Source of the DNA: Anaerolineae bacterium
Lineage (GTDB): Bacteria > Chloroflexota > Anaerolineae > Anaerolineales > Anaerolineaceae
Assembly (NCBI GenBank): GCA_011176685.1
Contig: DUED01000037.1
Location: 85,061-149,060 of the forward strand
Length of the DNA stretch: 64,000 bases
Direction of reading: 5' to 3'
Shown: one piece after another, positions 45,594 to 53,574 of the stretch
How the letters are laid out: each line of letters begins with the position of its first letter
Position numbering within the stretch: the stretch's first letter is position 1
Made by a program: the position numbers and the translations under genes
The notes under the pieces: generated by a model
What the model was told of the DNA's origin: nothing
What the model saw: the letters and a program-made list of their open reading frames with translations, nothing else
Database searches by the model: none

Positions 45594-45611
45594 TTGATCC
45601 TTCCTCGTGAT

Positions 45612-45650
45612 GAAAATAAAAAGCCCCGCCGCAGTGAGCGGAGCGGAGCT
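45612..45650 (-). terminator. Terminator between greA and lysS
   Basis: In the minus direction AGCTCCG-CT-CCGC, loop TCACT, GCGG-CGGGGCT, then TTTTTATTTT. An internal two-base bulge and one G-T pair. Confidence 0.85.
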
Positions 45651-45668
45651 TAGTTACTTTCTCCGGCA

Positions 45669-46133
45669 TCATACGACTTTGATTATTTTAACCTTAAATG
45701 TACCATCAGGGGCAGCAACCTCTACAGTATCACCAGCTTTGTGATTAAGCAGTGCTTTCCCGAGTGGAGATTCATTGGAGATGCGCCCCTTAGTCGGTTG
45801 AGCTTCTACAGGCCCAACAATGATATAGGTTTCTTTCTGTTTGCGGCGCGCTTGGATGATGGTCACTTTTGAGCCGAGCTGAACTACTTCGGTTGGAGGT
45901 AGGTCCTCAATAATCTTGGCCGTTGCCAGCAGGAATTTAAGCTCTTTGATGCGACCTTCTAAAAATGCCTGTTCATTCTTGGCAGCTTCATATTCCGCAT
46001 TTTCAATCAGATCCTCACCATCTGATGCTTCACGCAGGCGGTTTGCCATTTCCTGGCGTTTTACGGTGCGCAAATTATCCAGTTCATCTTGCAGATTCTG
46101 GAATCCCTCTCTGGTCAAAAATGAATTTGCCAT
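45669..46133 (-). CDS. greA: Transcription elongation factor GreA
   Basis: 154 aa. The N-terminal coiled coil with the acidic tip is clear (FLTREGFQNLQDELDNLRTVKRQEMANRLREASDGEDLIENAEYEAAKNEQAFLEGRIKEL), followed by the FKBP-like C-terminal domain (VQLGSKVTII..., RISNESPLGKALLNHKAGDTVEVAAPDG). It restarts backtracked RNA polymerase by stimulating transcript cleavage. AAGGA precedes the ATG. Confidence 0.97.
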   Translation of the reverse strand: MANSFLTREGFQNLQDELDNLRTVKRQEMANRLREASDGEDLIENAEYEAAKNEQAFLEGRIKELKFLLATAKIIEDLPPTEVVQLGSKVTIIQARRKQKETYIIVGPVEAQPTKGRISNESPLGKALLNHKAGDTVEVAAPDGTFKVKIIKVV

Positions 46134-46314
46134 ATTTTTCCTTTACCTAGGTTGTAATTCTTTTTCAATAAACAAATGTGAGCGTGTTTGCTGGATAAGA
46201 AAATCACTCCTTATGGAGCGATTATTCCATGGATGATATCAACATTAGGGAAATAAATTGGAAGGTATATTACCATAAATTTGGTTCAAACGCAAGTTTA
46301 GCGGTTGCTTATGT

Positions 46315-46854
46315 CTATTGTACTTTATAGCTTGCGCCTTTATACAGTGCTTTAATGTTCAATTCTAGCATTTCTCCCTTTTTCCCTTTCAGGCTTTTCC
46401 CTAACGCTTTTTCTATCTTCTTCAGTGGGAAAAAATCTGAGTTGGCGACCAATCCGCCGAGCAGAATGATATTTGTAAACCTTTTATCGCTGAGAGCTTC
46501 TGCTAAATCAGTTCCCGGAATATTGATTATTTTTATATCATCTCTTTTCACTTCTCGGTTGACCATGGAAGAGTTGATCACTAAAAAACCGTCTTTTTGA
46601 ACTAGCTGTTCGTATTTTTCAAGAGAGGGCTGATTCATTACAATGGCCGCTTTGGGATTCAGCACCTGCGGCGAGCCGATTTCCTCATCAGAAAAAACAA
46701 CAACACAGTTGGCAGTCCCACCGCGCATTTCTGGACCATAAGACGGAAACCAGGTTACTTCCAAGCCCTCATTCATGGCTGCATATGCCAATACTTTACC
46801 AGTGAATAATACACCTTGACCACCAAATCCTGCGATTACTGTTTCAATTTGCAT
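46315..46854 (-). CDS. 2-oxoacid:ferredoxin oxidoreductase, gamma subunit
   Basis: 179-180 aa, the usual length for the gamma chain. TVIAGFGGQGVLFTGKVLAYAAMNEGLEVTWFPSYGPEMRGGTANCVVVFSDEEIGSPQV is the family start. It is the last of four genes in the order ferredoxin, alpha, beta, gamma. AGGAGG precedes the start; a TTG three bases earlier would add one residue. The complex oxidatively decarboxylates 2-oxoacids to acyl-CoA and reduces ferredoxin, an oxygen-sensitive reaction typical of anaerobes. Confidence 0.93.
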   Translation of the reverse strand: MQIETVIAGFGGQGVLFTGKVLAYAAMNEGLEVTWFPSYGPEMRGGTANCVVVFSDEEIGSPQVLNPKAAIVMNQPSLEKYEQLVQKDGFLVINSSMVNREVKRDDIKIINIPGTDLAEALSDKRFTNIILLGGLVANSDFFPLKKIEKALGKSLKGKKGEMLELNIKALYKGASYKVQ

Positions 46855-46867
46855 CAATGATTTCCTC

Positions 46868-47650
46868 CTAGAACTTTAATTCTGCTAAAGCTGGTAAAAC
46901 CTTATAATCACCGATCGGGTAATAAGGAATCATATTATCTTCCAGCCATTTAGCAGCATCCGTGGGTGAAAGCTTCCAGTTCGTCGGGCAGGTTGAGAGC
47001 AGCTCCACCATTGAAAAGCCCAAACCGCGCACCTGAGTCTCGAACGCCAGTCGAATGGCTTTCTTTGCCATGCGGATGTTCTTGGGATTGTGTAAACTTC
47101 TTCGTACAATGTAACTGGCGCCATCTAATGTTGATAGTAACTCGCTGGCGCGGATAGGAAAACCAGCTCGCTCCACATCCCTGCCGTGGGGAGAGGAAGT
47201 TGTTTTTTGGCCTGGCAAAGTTGTGGGAGCCATCTGACCGCCGGTCATGCCGTAGTTGGTGTTGTTAATAAAGATTATTGTGATGTTTTCACCCCTGGCA
47301 GCAGCATGTACAATCTCGCAAGTGCCAATAGAGATCATGTCGCCGTCACCCTGATAAGCAAATACGATTTTATCGGGATGTATACGTTTGATGCCGGTTG
47401 CCATTGCTGGAGCGCGTCCGTGCGATGCTTCAACGAAATCAAAATCAAAATAGTTGTAAGCAAAAACCGAACAACCCACAGAAGCTACCCCAATTGTTTT
47501 TTCCTGTAATCCCATTTCATCTATTACTTCGGCTACCAACCGGTGTGCGATGCCGTGTGTGCAGCCCGGGCAGTAATGCGTGTTGATATCTATTAAAGAT
47601 TTAGGGTGTTGATATACGACTTGCATATCTTTTAAATCAGTGGTCACCAT
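46868..47650 (-). CDS. 2-oxoacid:ferredoxin oxidoreductase, beta (TPP-binding) subunit
   Basis: 260 aa. THYCPGCTHGIAHRLVAEVIDEMGLQEKTIGVASVGCSVFAYNYFDFDFVEASHGRAPAMATGIKRIHPDKIVFAYQGDGDMISIGTCEIVHAAARGENITIIFINNTNYGMTGGQMAPTT includes the TPP motif GDGDMIS...NNTNYGMTGGQ and the 4Fe-4S cysteines CPGC. Start chosen at the ATG behind AGGAG; a longer frame starts inside the alpha gene. Its TAA-overlapping start suggests translation coupled to the alpha subunit. Confidence 0.95.
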   Translation of the reverse strand: MVTTDLKDMQVVYQHPKSLIDINTHYCPGCTHGIAHRLVAEVIDEMGLQEKTIGVASVGCSVFAYNYFDFDFVEASHGRAPAMATGIKRIHPDKIVFAYQGDGDMISIGTCEIVHAAARGENITIIFINNTNYGMTGGQMAPTTLPGQKTTSSPHGRDVERAGFPIRASELLSTLDGASYIVRRSLHNPKNIRMAKKAIRLAFETQVRGLGFSMVELLSTCPTNWKLSPTDAAKWLEDNMIPYYPIGDYKVLPALAELKF

Positions 47651-47651
47651 A

Positions 47652-48779
47652 TTAATTTGCTCCTTCGCTAACAATGCTTTCTAACCGTGTCAGCCAGCGA
47701 TCCCAGGGGTTTCCTCCAGCAGTCCAGCCATTTGTTATCAACCGCTTTATTTCAGTTGAAATTTCATTTGGGAAAGGAATAACGCCACCCATGCGGCCGT
47801 AAAATTCTACTGGAACTTGATTGCCGACTGCCAGTAACACGTCCTCAAGCATCATACCTGAATTCATCTCCACCACTAGCATGCCCTCTAGTTTTTGTGC
47901 ATAATTCTGCATAACCTTCACCGGGAAGGGGCTTAAACTGATTGGTCGTAACAAGCCCACGGGGATACCTTCCGCACGTGCAGCTCGCACTGCAGACAGT
48001 GCCACACGTCCAGCGGAACCGAAGCCCACAATCGCAAAGCGTGCATCGTCCATAAAATATTCACGGTAACGCACCTCATTTTTTTGGATTTCTTGCCAGC
48101 GTTTCATCAGGCGCAGGTTAGTGATCTCCATTTCATGGGGGTCGAGATAAATGGAAGTAAGAACCCGCCGTTCTTTACTGTCGCTACCGGTCACAGCCCA
48201 TTTGGGCCACTCCTTGCGAACCTCCAGCATTGGCGGCATTTCCGCCGGTTCCATCATCTGGCCAATGCTGCCGTCGACCATCACAATTCCGATGGTGCTG
48301 TATTTTTCGGCGACGTCAAACATGCCATAGATTGTATCCACTGTTTCCTGGATGCTGGCAGGTGCGAACACGATTGGATGATAATCACCGTGTCCACCAC
48401 CGTGCACGATCTGGTTGTAATCGCCCTGTGCCGGTGCGATGTTGCCCAATCCGGGTCCACCGCGCATGACATCGATCAACACAATCGGCACCTCTGTGCC
48501 AGCAATGTAAGAAAGACCTTCCATCATCAGGCTGGTGCCGGGACTGGAGGTAGAAGTCATTACGCGTGCGCCTGCACAGGCAGCACCGTAAACCATATTG
48601 ATGGCACCCAGTTCGCTTTCTGCCTGCAGAAAGACGCGCCCTAATTCCGGCATGCGCCAGGACATATATTCCAGCGCTTCAGACTGGGGAGTGATGGGAT
48701 AGCCAAAGTAGGCCTGCAGTCCAGCACGGACGGCTGCCTCAGCAAAAGCTTCATTGCCTTTCCATAGTTCACGAGCCAT
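47652..48779 (-). CDS. vorB: 2-oxoacid:ferredoxin oxidoreductase, alpha subunit (VorB-like)
   Basis: 375 aa. [34 protein letters not shown] is the pyruvate:ferredoxin-type start; [73 protein letters not shown] is typical of the 3-methyl-2-oxobutanoate (VorB) and 2-oxoglutarate (KorA) branch. I lean to VorB, but 2-oxoglutarate as substrate is not ruled out. AGGAGG precedes the ATG. Confidence 0.9.
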   Translation of the reverse strand: MARELWKGNEAFAEAAVRAGLQAYFGYPITPQSEALEYMSWRMPELGRVFLQAESELGAINMVYGAACAGARVMTSTSSPGTSLMMEGLSYIAGTEVPIVLIDVMRGGPGLGNIAPAQGDYNQIVHGGGHGDYHPIVFAPASIQETVDTIYGMFDVAEKYSTIGIVMVDGSIGQMMEPAEMPPMLEVRKEWPKWAVTGSDSKERRVLTSIYLDPHEMEITNLRLMKRWQEIQKNEVRYREYFMDDARFAIVGFGSAGRVALSAVRAARAEGIPVGLLRPISLSPFPVKVMQNYAQKLEGMLVVEMNSGMMLEDVLLAVGNQVPVEFYGRMGGVIPFPNEISTEIKRLITNGWTAGGNPWDRWLTRLESIVSEGAN

Positions 48780-48788
48780 GTTTTCCTC

Positions 48789-49031
48789 CTAAGCTTTCAC
48801 CGCAGCTTTATGCGGTTCTTCCCGATATACAGTGATGGCGGCTTCAGGGCAAACTATCGCGCAGATACCGCAGCCAGTGCAGCCCTCAGCGATCAAAGTG
48901 GCAGGATGAAAACCGCGTGGTGTGATGCGATCCATATCCAGCCCGATCACTTCCTGCGGGCAATTTCCGATGCACAGCTCGCAAGCTTTGCATAAATTAT
49001 CATCAACAACTATTGTTCCCTTAAGGGGCAT
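48789..49031 (-). CDS. Ferredoxin subunit with two 4Fe-4S clusters
   Basis: 80 aa with two canonical binding motifs: CKACELCIGNCPQE and CTGCGICAIVCPEA, each CX2CX2CX3CP. It leads the four-gene oxidoreductase operon and is the delta subunit that passes electrons out of the complex. In the upstream gap a short inverted repeat (GGCATA, TTT, TATGCC, 49075-49089) may matter for its expression. Confidence 0.94.
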   Translation of the reverse strand: MPLKGTIVVDDNLCKACELCIGNCPQEVIGLDMDRITPRGFHPATLIAEGCTGCGICAIVCPEAAITVYREEPHKAAVKA

Positions 49032-49502
49032 AAGTATTTCTCCTTGATGAGGTTTGAGTATTTAGACCTTTTCAGGCATATTTTATGCCATTATTTTATT
49101 ACAAATTGGAGTTAAATGGTTAGTGTCAACCATCACAACGGGCTGATACAATCTTCATCATTGCAGTAATTAATCACTGAGCCATTCCCGCCGAATAAAG
49201 ACTTCCTCGCCCCACCTTGGGGAGAGGTTAGGAGAGGGGTTCTTATTCATATGTCGCCGCAAAGCGTGCTTTAAGCAAGCATCCCCGCAGGGTGCCATTA
49301 ACGCCATTTAACTAATATGTCATTGCGAACCTCGCGAAATGGGCGAGGTGAAGCAATCTCAAACTTGAACTTGCATTAAAGGTTTGCAAAAGCATGAGAT
49401 TGTCGCGCGCCGCTCGCACCGCGCAGCCTACCCTTGGGATGCCTTATAAGCCGCCCAGCTTCAAAGAAGTTAAACTCAGTAGAAAAGATATATAATCAAA
49501 CT
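49032..49502 (+). other. Intergenic region with REP-like element and operon promoter region
   Basis: No gene seen. The first 120 bases are upstream of the oxidoreductase operon and hold the inverted repeats GGCATA/TATGCC and ATGGTT/AACCAT. The rest includes REP copy 1 (49284-49410). The open frame from 49434 to 49502 is only an extension of the methyltransferase frame. Confidence 0.5.
49284..49410 (+). repeat. REP-like element, copy 1
   Basis: Shares long, nearly identical text with copies at 51538 and 59665: CCCGCAGGGTGCCATTA, TTTAACTAATATGTC, TTGCGAACCTCGCG, GGGCGAGGTGAAGCAATCTC, and AGCATGAGATTG at the 3' end. The GAACCTCGCG / GGGCGAGGTGAAGC part can fold (CCTCGC with GCGAGG). Confidence 0.85.
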
Positions 49503-50165
49503 ATGTCCAGTGAACAGATGAACAAGATTCGACCCAATATCGAGCCATTTGAACAACATTATCAAAAATACGAAAATTGGTTTGAGGATAATTGGGCTGT
49601 TTATGAATCTGAACTGCGGGCAGTGCAAGCAATGCTGCCAAAAACAGGAACAGGCATTGAAATTGGTGTTGGCACTGGTCGGTTTGCTGCACCATTAGGC
49701 ATTCAACTTGGGATCGAGCCATCGCATAAAATGAACCGGATAGCTCAAAGCAGGGGAATTGAAGTAATCGGCGGGGTAGCTGAGAAACTTCCTTTTAATA
49801 ATTCACAATTTGATCTTGTATTGTCGGTAACCACGATTTGTTTTCTAAATAATATTGAAATTGCTTTTCAAGAAACAAGAAGAGTGCTAAAAACAGGTGG
49901 ATCTTTTATAATCGGATTTGTTGAAAAAAATAGCCCTGTTGGAAAACAATACCAAAAATATAAAGAGGAAAATGTATTTTACCGGGTAGCCACTTTTCGT
50001 TCTACCCAAGGGATTATCCCTCTTTTAAAGCGAACAGGATTTGGCAATCTTAGCTTCGTGCAAACGATTTTCCATGATTTGACAGAGATAAAAACGATCG
50101 AACCAGTAAAAGAGGGTCATGGCGAAGGATCATTTGTGGTAATTCGGGCAGAAAAAATTGACTAA
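49503..50165 (+). CDS. SAM-dependent methyltransferase
   Basis: 220 aa. Class I fold: GTGIEIGVGTGRFAAPLGI is the SAM-binding loop (motif I), GIEPSHKMNRIAQSRGIEVIGGVAEKLPFNNSQFDLVLSVTTICFLNNIE holds motifs II-III, and TRRVLKTGGSFIIGFVEKNSPVG motif IV. It is of the Methyltransf_11 type; substrate unknown. The ATG at 49503 is chosen because the longer frame runs into the REP element. It is the first gene of the accessory island and is flanked on both sides by repeats. Confidence 0.82.
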   Translation: MSSEQMNKIRPNIEPFEQHYQKYENWFEDNWAVYESELRAVQAMLPKTGTGIEIGVGTGRFAAPLGIQLGIEPSHKMNRIAQSRGIEVIGGVAEKLPFNNSQFDLVLSVTTICFLNNIEIAFQETRRVLKTGGSFIIGFVEKNSPVGKQYQKYKEENVFYRVATFRSTQGIIPLLKRTGFGNLSFVQTIFHDLTEIKTIEPVKEGHGEGSFVVIRAEKID

Positions 50166-50220
50166 AACGACAAAGCCACCATATACGGCTATTTTTAATC
50201 AGTGCCCTTGTGGGTCGCGC

Positions 50221-50306
50221 AGCATACCCGCAGGGTGCCATAACCACCAATCTCCCCCTTTTTGTCATCATGATGAGGACGTTAGTCCGTCGAAGCAATC
50301 TCAATA
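50221..50306 (+). repeat. REP-like element, shorter type
   Basis: CATACCCGCAGGGTGCCAT followed by GTCATCATGATGAGGACGTTAGTCCGTCGAAGCAATCTC. The second part recurs in altered form at 51446-51482. The remaining bases of the 328-base gap up to the antitoxin hold no gene. Confidence 0.7.
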
Positions 50307-50431
50307 AGCAATATAAACCGAAGCGCGATAACAGGCAGGTTTGTTACTAAACGTTACGCTAAAAGGCACCCTAAGACTACAGTTACTGAGACAATTAAGG
50401 TCACAACTCCATAAAAGAAGAAAATACGGCC

Positions 50432-50468
50432 TTGACTATTTTATGGATGTGTATATAATATACACATC
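50432..50468 (+). promoter_or_regulatory. Promoter of the toxin-antitoxin pair with a perfect palindromic operator
   Basis: TTGACT (50432-50437) and TATAAT (50454-50459) are 16 bp apart. A perfect 23-bp inverted repeat (half-site GATGTGTATAT, central A, 50446-50468) covers the -10 element. Ribbon-helix-helix antitoxins bind such palindromes and repress their own operon, so autoregulation is expected. Confidence 0.85.
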
Positions 50469-50493
50469 TAATTGGTGCTACCTGGAGGAAGAA

Positions 50494-50742
50494 ATGATTG
50501 TTAGAAACCAAAAAAAGCGGGTAAACATTATGCTGGATGAATCCCAGCGGGTATTCCTGGCTCGTATTAGCAAGGAGCGGGGGATCTCGGCTTCGGAGTT
50601 TATCCGGGGATTAATCGAAGAACGGAAAAAGCGGGAGCAAGAAGCCCGTTTGGAAAAGGCAGCGGGCACGCTTGCCAAGGAATACCGGCAGAATGAAGAG
50701 CTGACGGCATTCACTGCGTTGGATGGCGAGGACATGCTGTGA
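50494..50742 (+). CDS. Ribbon-helix-helix antitoxin
   Basis: 82 aa. The N-terminal KKRVNIMLDESQRVFLARISKERGISASEFIRGLIEERKKR is a ribbon-helix-helix DNA-binding domain; the charged C-terminal helix (EARLEKAAGTLAKEYRQNEELTAFTALDGEDML) would wrap the toxin. The start is the ATG behind GGAGGAAG, 26 bases after the palindrome. It overlaps the toxin gene by four bases. It binds DNA and neutralises the MazF-like partner. Confidence 0.9.
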   Translation: MIVRNQKKRVNIMLDESQRVFLARISKERGISASEFIRGLIEERKKREQEARLEKAAGTLAKEYRQNEELTAFTALDGEDML

Positions 50743-51080
50743 AGCGGGGAGAGCTTTGGTTAGTAAATTTGGACCCAACAATTGGAGCGGAGATCAAGAA
50801 GACCAGACCAGCGGTGATCGTCAGCAATGACGCGATTGGCAGGCTGCCGCTGAAGATCATTGTGCCGGTGACGGGGTGGGAGCAACAATTCGCGCAGGCG
50901 GACTGGCATGTGCGTTTAAAGGCGGGGAAGGAAAGCGGGCTAACGAAAGATTCAAGCGCGGATACTTTTCAGGTGAGGTCGGTCTCGGAGGCACGGCTGG
51001 TACGGAAGGTGGGGAAGCTGACGGAAGCAGAGATGAGGCAAATTGAAAATGGTCTTAGGATTTCTTTGGGTCTGGAATAA
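50739..51080 (+). CDS. MazF/PemK-type mRNA interferase toxin
   Basis: 113 aa. KRGELWLVNLDPTIGAEIKKTRPAVIVSNDAIGRLPLKIIVPVTGW is the MazF/PemK start with the conserved RG, P and T; GLTKDSSADTFQVRSVSEARLVRKVGKLTEAEM is the second half with the catalytic-region residues. The start is GTG overlapping the antitoxin stop (GTGA). Family members cut mRNA at specific sequences in the cytoplasm; the target sequence is not readable here. Confidence 0.92.
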   Translation: MKRGELWLVNLDPTIGAEIKKTRPAVIVSNDAIGRLPLKIIVPVTGWEQQFAQADWHVRLKAGKESGLTKDSSADTFQVRSVSEARLVRKVGKLTEAEMRQIENGLRISLGLE

Positions 51081-51104
51081 GAGACCGGGAGAGAGTTATT
51101 AATA

Positions 51105-51209
51105 ATGGCGAAGAAAAGGGATTACAGCGGGTGGAGCAAGGAAGAACTAGTTGAAGATTCTTGGTGTTGTACAGGGAATATATTAAGGCAGGTTGGATTC
51201 CCTCTATGA
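51105..51209 (+). pseudogene. Remnant of the start of a DNA-methyltransferase-type gene
   Basis: An ATG with a nearby GAGAG opens MAKKRDYSGWSKEELVE, the N-terminus seen in type III/site-specific DNA methyltransferases that continue with a Lys-rich helix. After 17 residues the similarity stops and the frame ends at 51209. Only the first exon-like piece of such a gene is present; the cut lies inside the island. Confidence 0.45.
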
Positions 51210-51267
51210 GAAAATTCGTCTTGCATGGTCTGAAAGTGTTTAAAGATTACAAACTTAAAATCGTCCG

Positions 51268-51489
51268 ATGATTACGTTAGGTATTGATGAACCCTTATGG
51301 CACCTTTCAAAATATGGTTGTATCAATCTAGATAAAGAAACCGGAAAATGCCCGTTGAGGGAACAATGTAAATTTAGTGAATTTTGTATACCAGGAAAAA
51401 TTGATTTAAGGCTGGATTTCGTGCATCACTCCCCTTTACTCTGTGTCATCCTGAGGAGGACGGTAGTCCGTCGAAGGATCTCCGGTTAG
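51268..51489 (+). other. Doubtful small open frame running into repeat sequence
   Basis: 73 codons. The first half (MITLGIDEPLWHLSKYGCINLDKETGKCPLREQCKFSEFCIPGK) has four cysteines and may be the end of a lost gene; the second half is repeat sequence. No ribosome-binding site. Not called as a gene. Confidence 0.2.
51446..51482 (+). repeat. Short REP-like motif (TCATCCTGAGGAGGACGG type)
   Basis: GTCATCCTGAGGAGGACGGTAGTCCGTCGAAGGATCTC shares its pattern with 50263-50302; AGGACGG and CCGTC-type arms allow pairing. Confidence 0.6.
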
Positions 51490-51537
51490 AAAAACAAGAT
51501 CCTTCGCCCTCTATGAGTACTCAGGTCACGCAGTATA

Positions 51538-51661
51538 CCCGCAGGGTGCCATTATCGTCATTTAACTAATATGTCGTTGCGAACCTCGCGGGAGGGGCGA
51601 GGTGAAGCAATCTCAAACTTTAACTTACGGTGAGGGTCTGTAAAAGCGTGAGATTGCCGCC
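51538..51661 (+). repeat. REP-like element, copy 2 (left of restriction operon)
   Basis: Nearly identical to copy 1 in its first half and to copy 3 in its second half (CAATCTCAAACTTTAACTTACGG, GAGGGTCTG, AAAAGC, TGAGATT). It lies in the same orientation as copy 3 at 59665. Confidence 0.88.
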
Positions 51662-51822
51662 CATTGCTCTTGCAAAACGTATTCCGCGCCTCATCTTACA
51701 GCGACCTGACGACGCAGTTGATGAGGCATACCACGCTACGCTCTGTACACGTCTCCGCTCTCTGCCCTTGCAGAGAGCCCCGACAAAACCCGACAAAACC
51801 CGACACTTTATTAAAAATAAGG

Positions 51823-51843
51823 ATTCGTTCCTTAGGAACGAAT
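51823..51843 (+). repeat. 21-bp palindrome, left copy
   Basis: Half-site ATTCGTTCCT, central T, AGGAACGAAT: perfect inverted repeat. A copy with one changed base lies at 59878-59898 on the other side of the restriction operon. Confidence 0.85.
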
Positions 51844-51989
51844 GATGGTTCGGGGCGGGTATTCGCGTAGCACCCCCGCGGGGATGCATGCTACCAGCAT
51901 ATGTAGCTTATTGTGCCTACTAATAAATTCAAAAATCATCCTATATGTCCATTATAATTTCTAAGATTTGATATTTGAATGAGGTGGTT

Positions 51990-53570
51990 ATGGTTGCTAA
52001 AAATACGGACATTGAGAAACGGTTATGGAAAGCAGCCGACGAGCTGCGCGCAAACTCTAAATTAAAATCCTCAGATTATTCTGTGCCAGTATTAGGTTTA
52101 ATTTTTCTGCGCTATGCTGAACTTAAGTTTGCCAAAGCACAAAAAGAACTTGAGGGCCAAGCCATAGGACGCCGGCGGGTCGGCCCGGTAGATTATCAGG
52201 CGCAAGGGGTTTTGTATATCCCCAAAGAAGCGCGCTATGAAAACCTGCTCAACATACCAGAAGGTAAAAACATCGGCCTGGCGGTCAATAACGCCATGAA
52301 AGCCATCGAGAAACATAACCCTGATCTGAAAGATGTGCTCCCCAAAACGTACAACCGCCTGGATAACCGCGTTCTGATCACGCTCCTCAAGAATTTCAAT
52401 GTGCAGATAGAAATAGAAGGGGATGCCTTCGGAAAGATTTACGAGTATTTCCTGGGAAACTTCGCGATGAGCGAAGGCAGGAAAGGCGGTGAGTTCTTTA
52501 CCCCCACATCGATTGTACGCCTGATTGTGCAGATATTGGAACCCTTCAAAGGGCGCATCTACGACCCCGCCAGCGGATCAGGGGGTATGTTTGTGCAGTC
52601 CGCGCGCTTTGTAGCACAACACCAAGCCGACCCCAGTGAAGCGATCAGCATATTTGGGCAGGAGAGGGTAGCTGAGACTGTACGCCTGGATAAGATGAAC
52701 CTAGCTGTGCATGGTCTATCCGGCGATATCCGCCAGGGTAATACTTATTATGAGGACATTCACAACAGCGTTGGTAAGTTTGACTTTGTGATGGCCAATC
52801 CGCCCTTCAATGTCAATAATATTGACAAAGAACGCATCAAAGATGATCCCCGTTTCCCGTTTGGTATGCCGAATGTAGATAACGGCAATTACATTTGGAT
52901 GCAGATCTTTTATTCTGCACTTAATCAGAATGGCAGAGCGGGCTTTGTGATGGTCAACTCCGCCGCTGACGCCCGTCATTCCGAAATGGCAATCAGGAAG
53001 CAGATGATCGAAGATGGTGTTGTGGATGTGGTTGTTTCAATAGCCAGCAATTTTTTCTACACCGTCACCTTACCCTGCACCCTCTGGTTCTTAGATAAAG
53101 GTAAAAAAGGAACTGAACGTGAAGATCAGGTGCTTTTTGTTGATGCTCGTAATATCTTCACCCAGCTTGACCGCGCCCACCGCGAGTTCAACCCCAATCA
53201 GCTTTTATTCATTGCCAGCTTAGCACGCCTGTACCGCGGCGAGGATCTCAACGGCTATCAGCTCGACACCTCTGACCTCAACCTGGTGGGTGAGCAACTT
53301 GAATTAGTTCAGGCAGCTTTTGCGGAGGGAACGTACACCGACATACCCGGCTTGTGCAGTCTGTCTTCCCATGATCAGATTGAAGAGCAAGATTGGAGTT
53401 TAAATCCTGGGCGATATGTGGGGATAGTAGGAAAAAAAGATAGTGATTTTGATTTTATTAGCGGTTTTCAATCCTTAAATAGAGAGCTTGAACAACTGAA
53501 TCATCAGTCAAGAGAACTAGAAGACCAAATTGCTAGAAATTCAAATAAATTGCTTGAAAATATTGACTGA
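51990..53570 (+). CDS. hsdM: Type I restriction-modification DNA methyltransferase subunit HsdM
   Basis: 526 aa. N-terminal HsdM helical domain ([41 protein letters not shown]), then the adenine methylase core: [16 protein letters not shown] (about residue 192, SAM-binding) and NPPF (about residue 270, catalytic). It starts at the ATG behind GAGGTGG; a TTG at 51975 extends the frame by five residues. It methylates adenine at the site set by HsdS and works in an M2S complex. First gene of the operon. Confidence 0.96.
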   Translation: MVAKNTDIEKRLWKAADELRANSKLKSSDYSVPVLGLIFLRYAELKFAKAQKELEGQAIGRRRVGPVDYQAQGVLYIPKEARYENLLNIPEGKNIGLAVNNAMKAIEKHNPDLKDVLPKTYNRLDNRVLITLLKNFNVQIEIEGDAFGKIYEYFLGNFAMSEGRKGGEFFTPTSIVRLIVQILEPFKGRIYDPASGSGGMFVQSARFVAQHQADPSEAISIFGQERVAETVRLDKMNLAVHGLSGDIRQGNTYYEDIHNSVGKFDFVMANPPFNVNNIDKERIKDDPRFPFGMPNVDNGNYIWMQIFYSALNQNGRAGFVMVNSAADARHSEMAIRKQMIEDGVVDVVVSIASNFFYTVTLPCTLWFLDKGKKGTEREDQVLFVDARNIFTQLDRAHREFNPNQLLFIASLARLYRGEDLNGYQLDTSDLNLVGEQLELVQAAFAEGTYTDIPGLCSLSSHDQIEEQDWSLNPGRYVGIVGKKDSDFDFISGFQSLNRELEQLNHQSRELEDQIARNSNKLLENID

Positions 53571-53574
53571 TATT

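Larger units (their letters stand above)
51081..51989 (+). other. Gene-poor stretch between toxin-antitoxin pair and restriction operon
   Basis: Holds the methyltransferase remnant, a doubtful small frame, REP copy 2 and a palindrome. Around 51780-51806 the unit CCGACAAAAC recurs head to tail (two full copies and a partial third). Overlapping open frames at 51620-51890 on both strands are repeat-derived and not genes. Confidence 0.6.

Noticed and set aside
48084..48644. 186-codon plus-strand frame
   Set aside because: It is the complement of the oxidoreductase alpha-subunit gene, which has strong family motifs.
50341..50493. N-terminal extension of the antitoxin frame
   Set aside because: It covers the promoter and palindromic operator; the ATG behind GGAGGAAG is the start.
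51620..51889. Overlapping open frames on both strands in the repeat region
   Set aside because: They follow the REP element and palindrome, have no ribosome sites and no family-like sequence.
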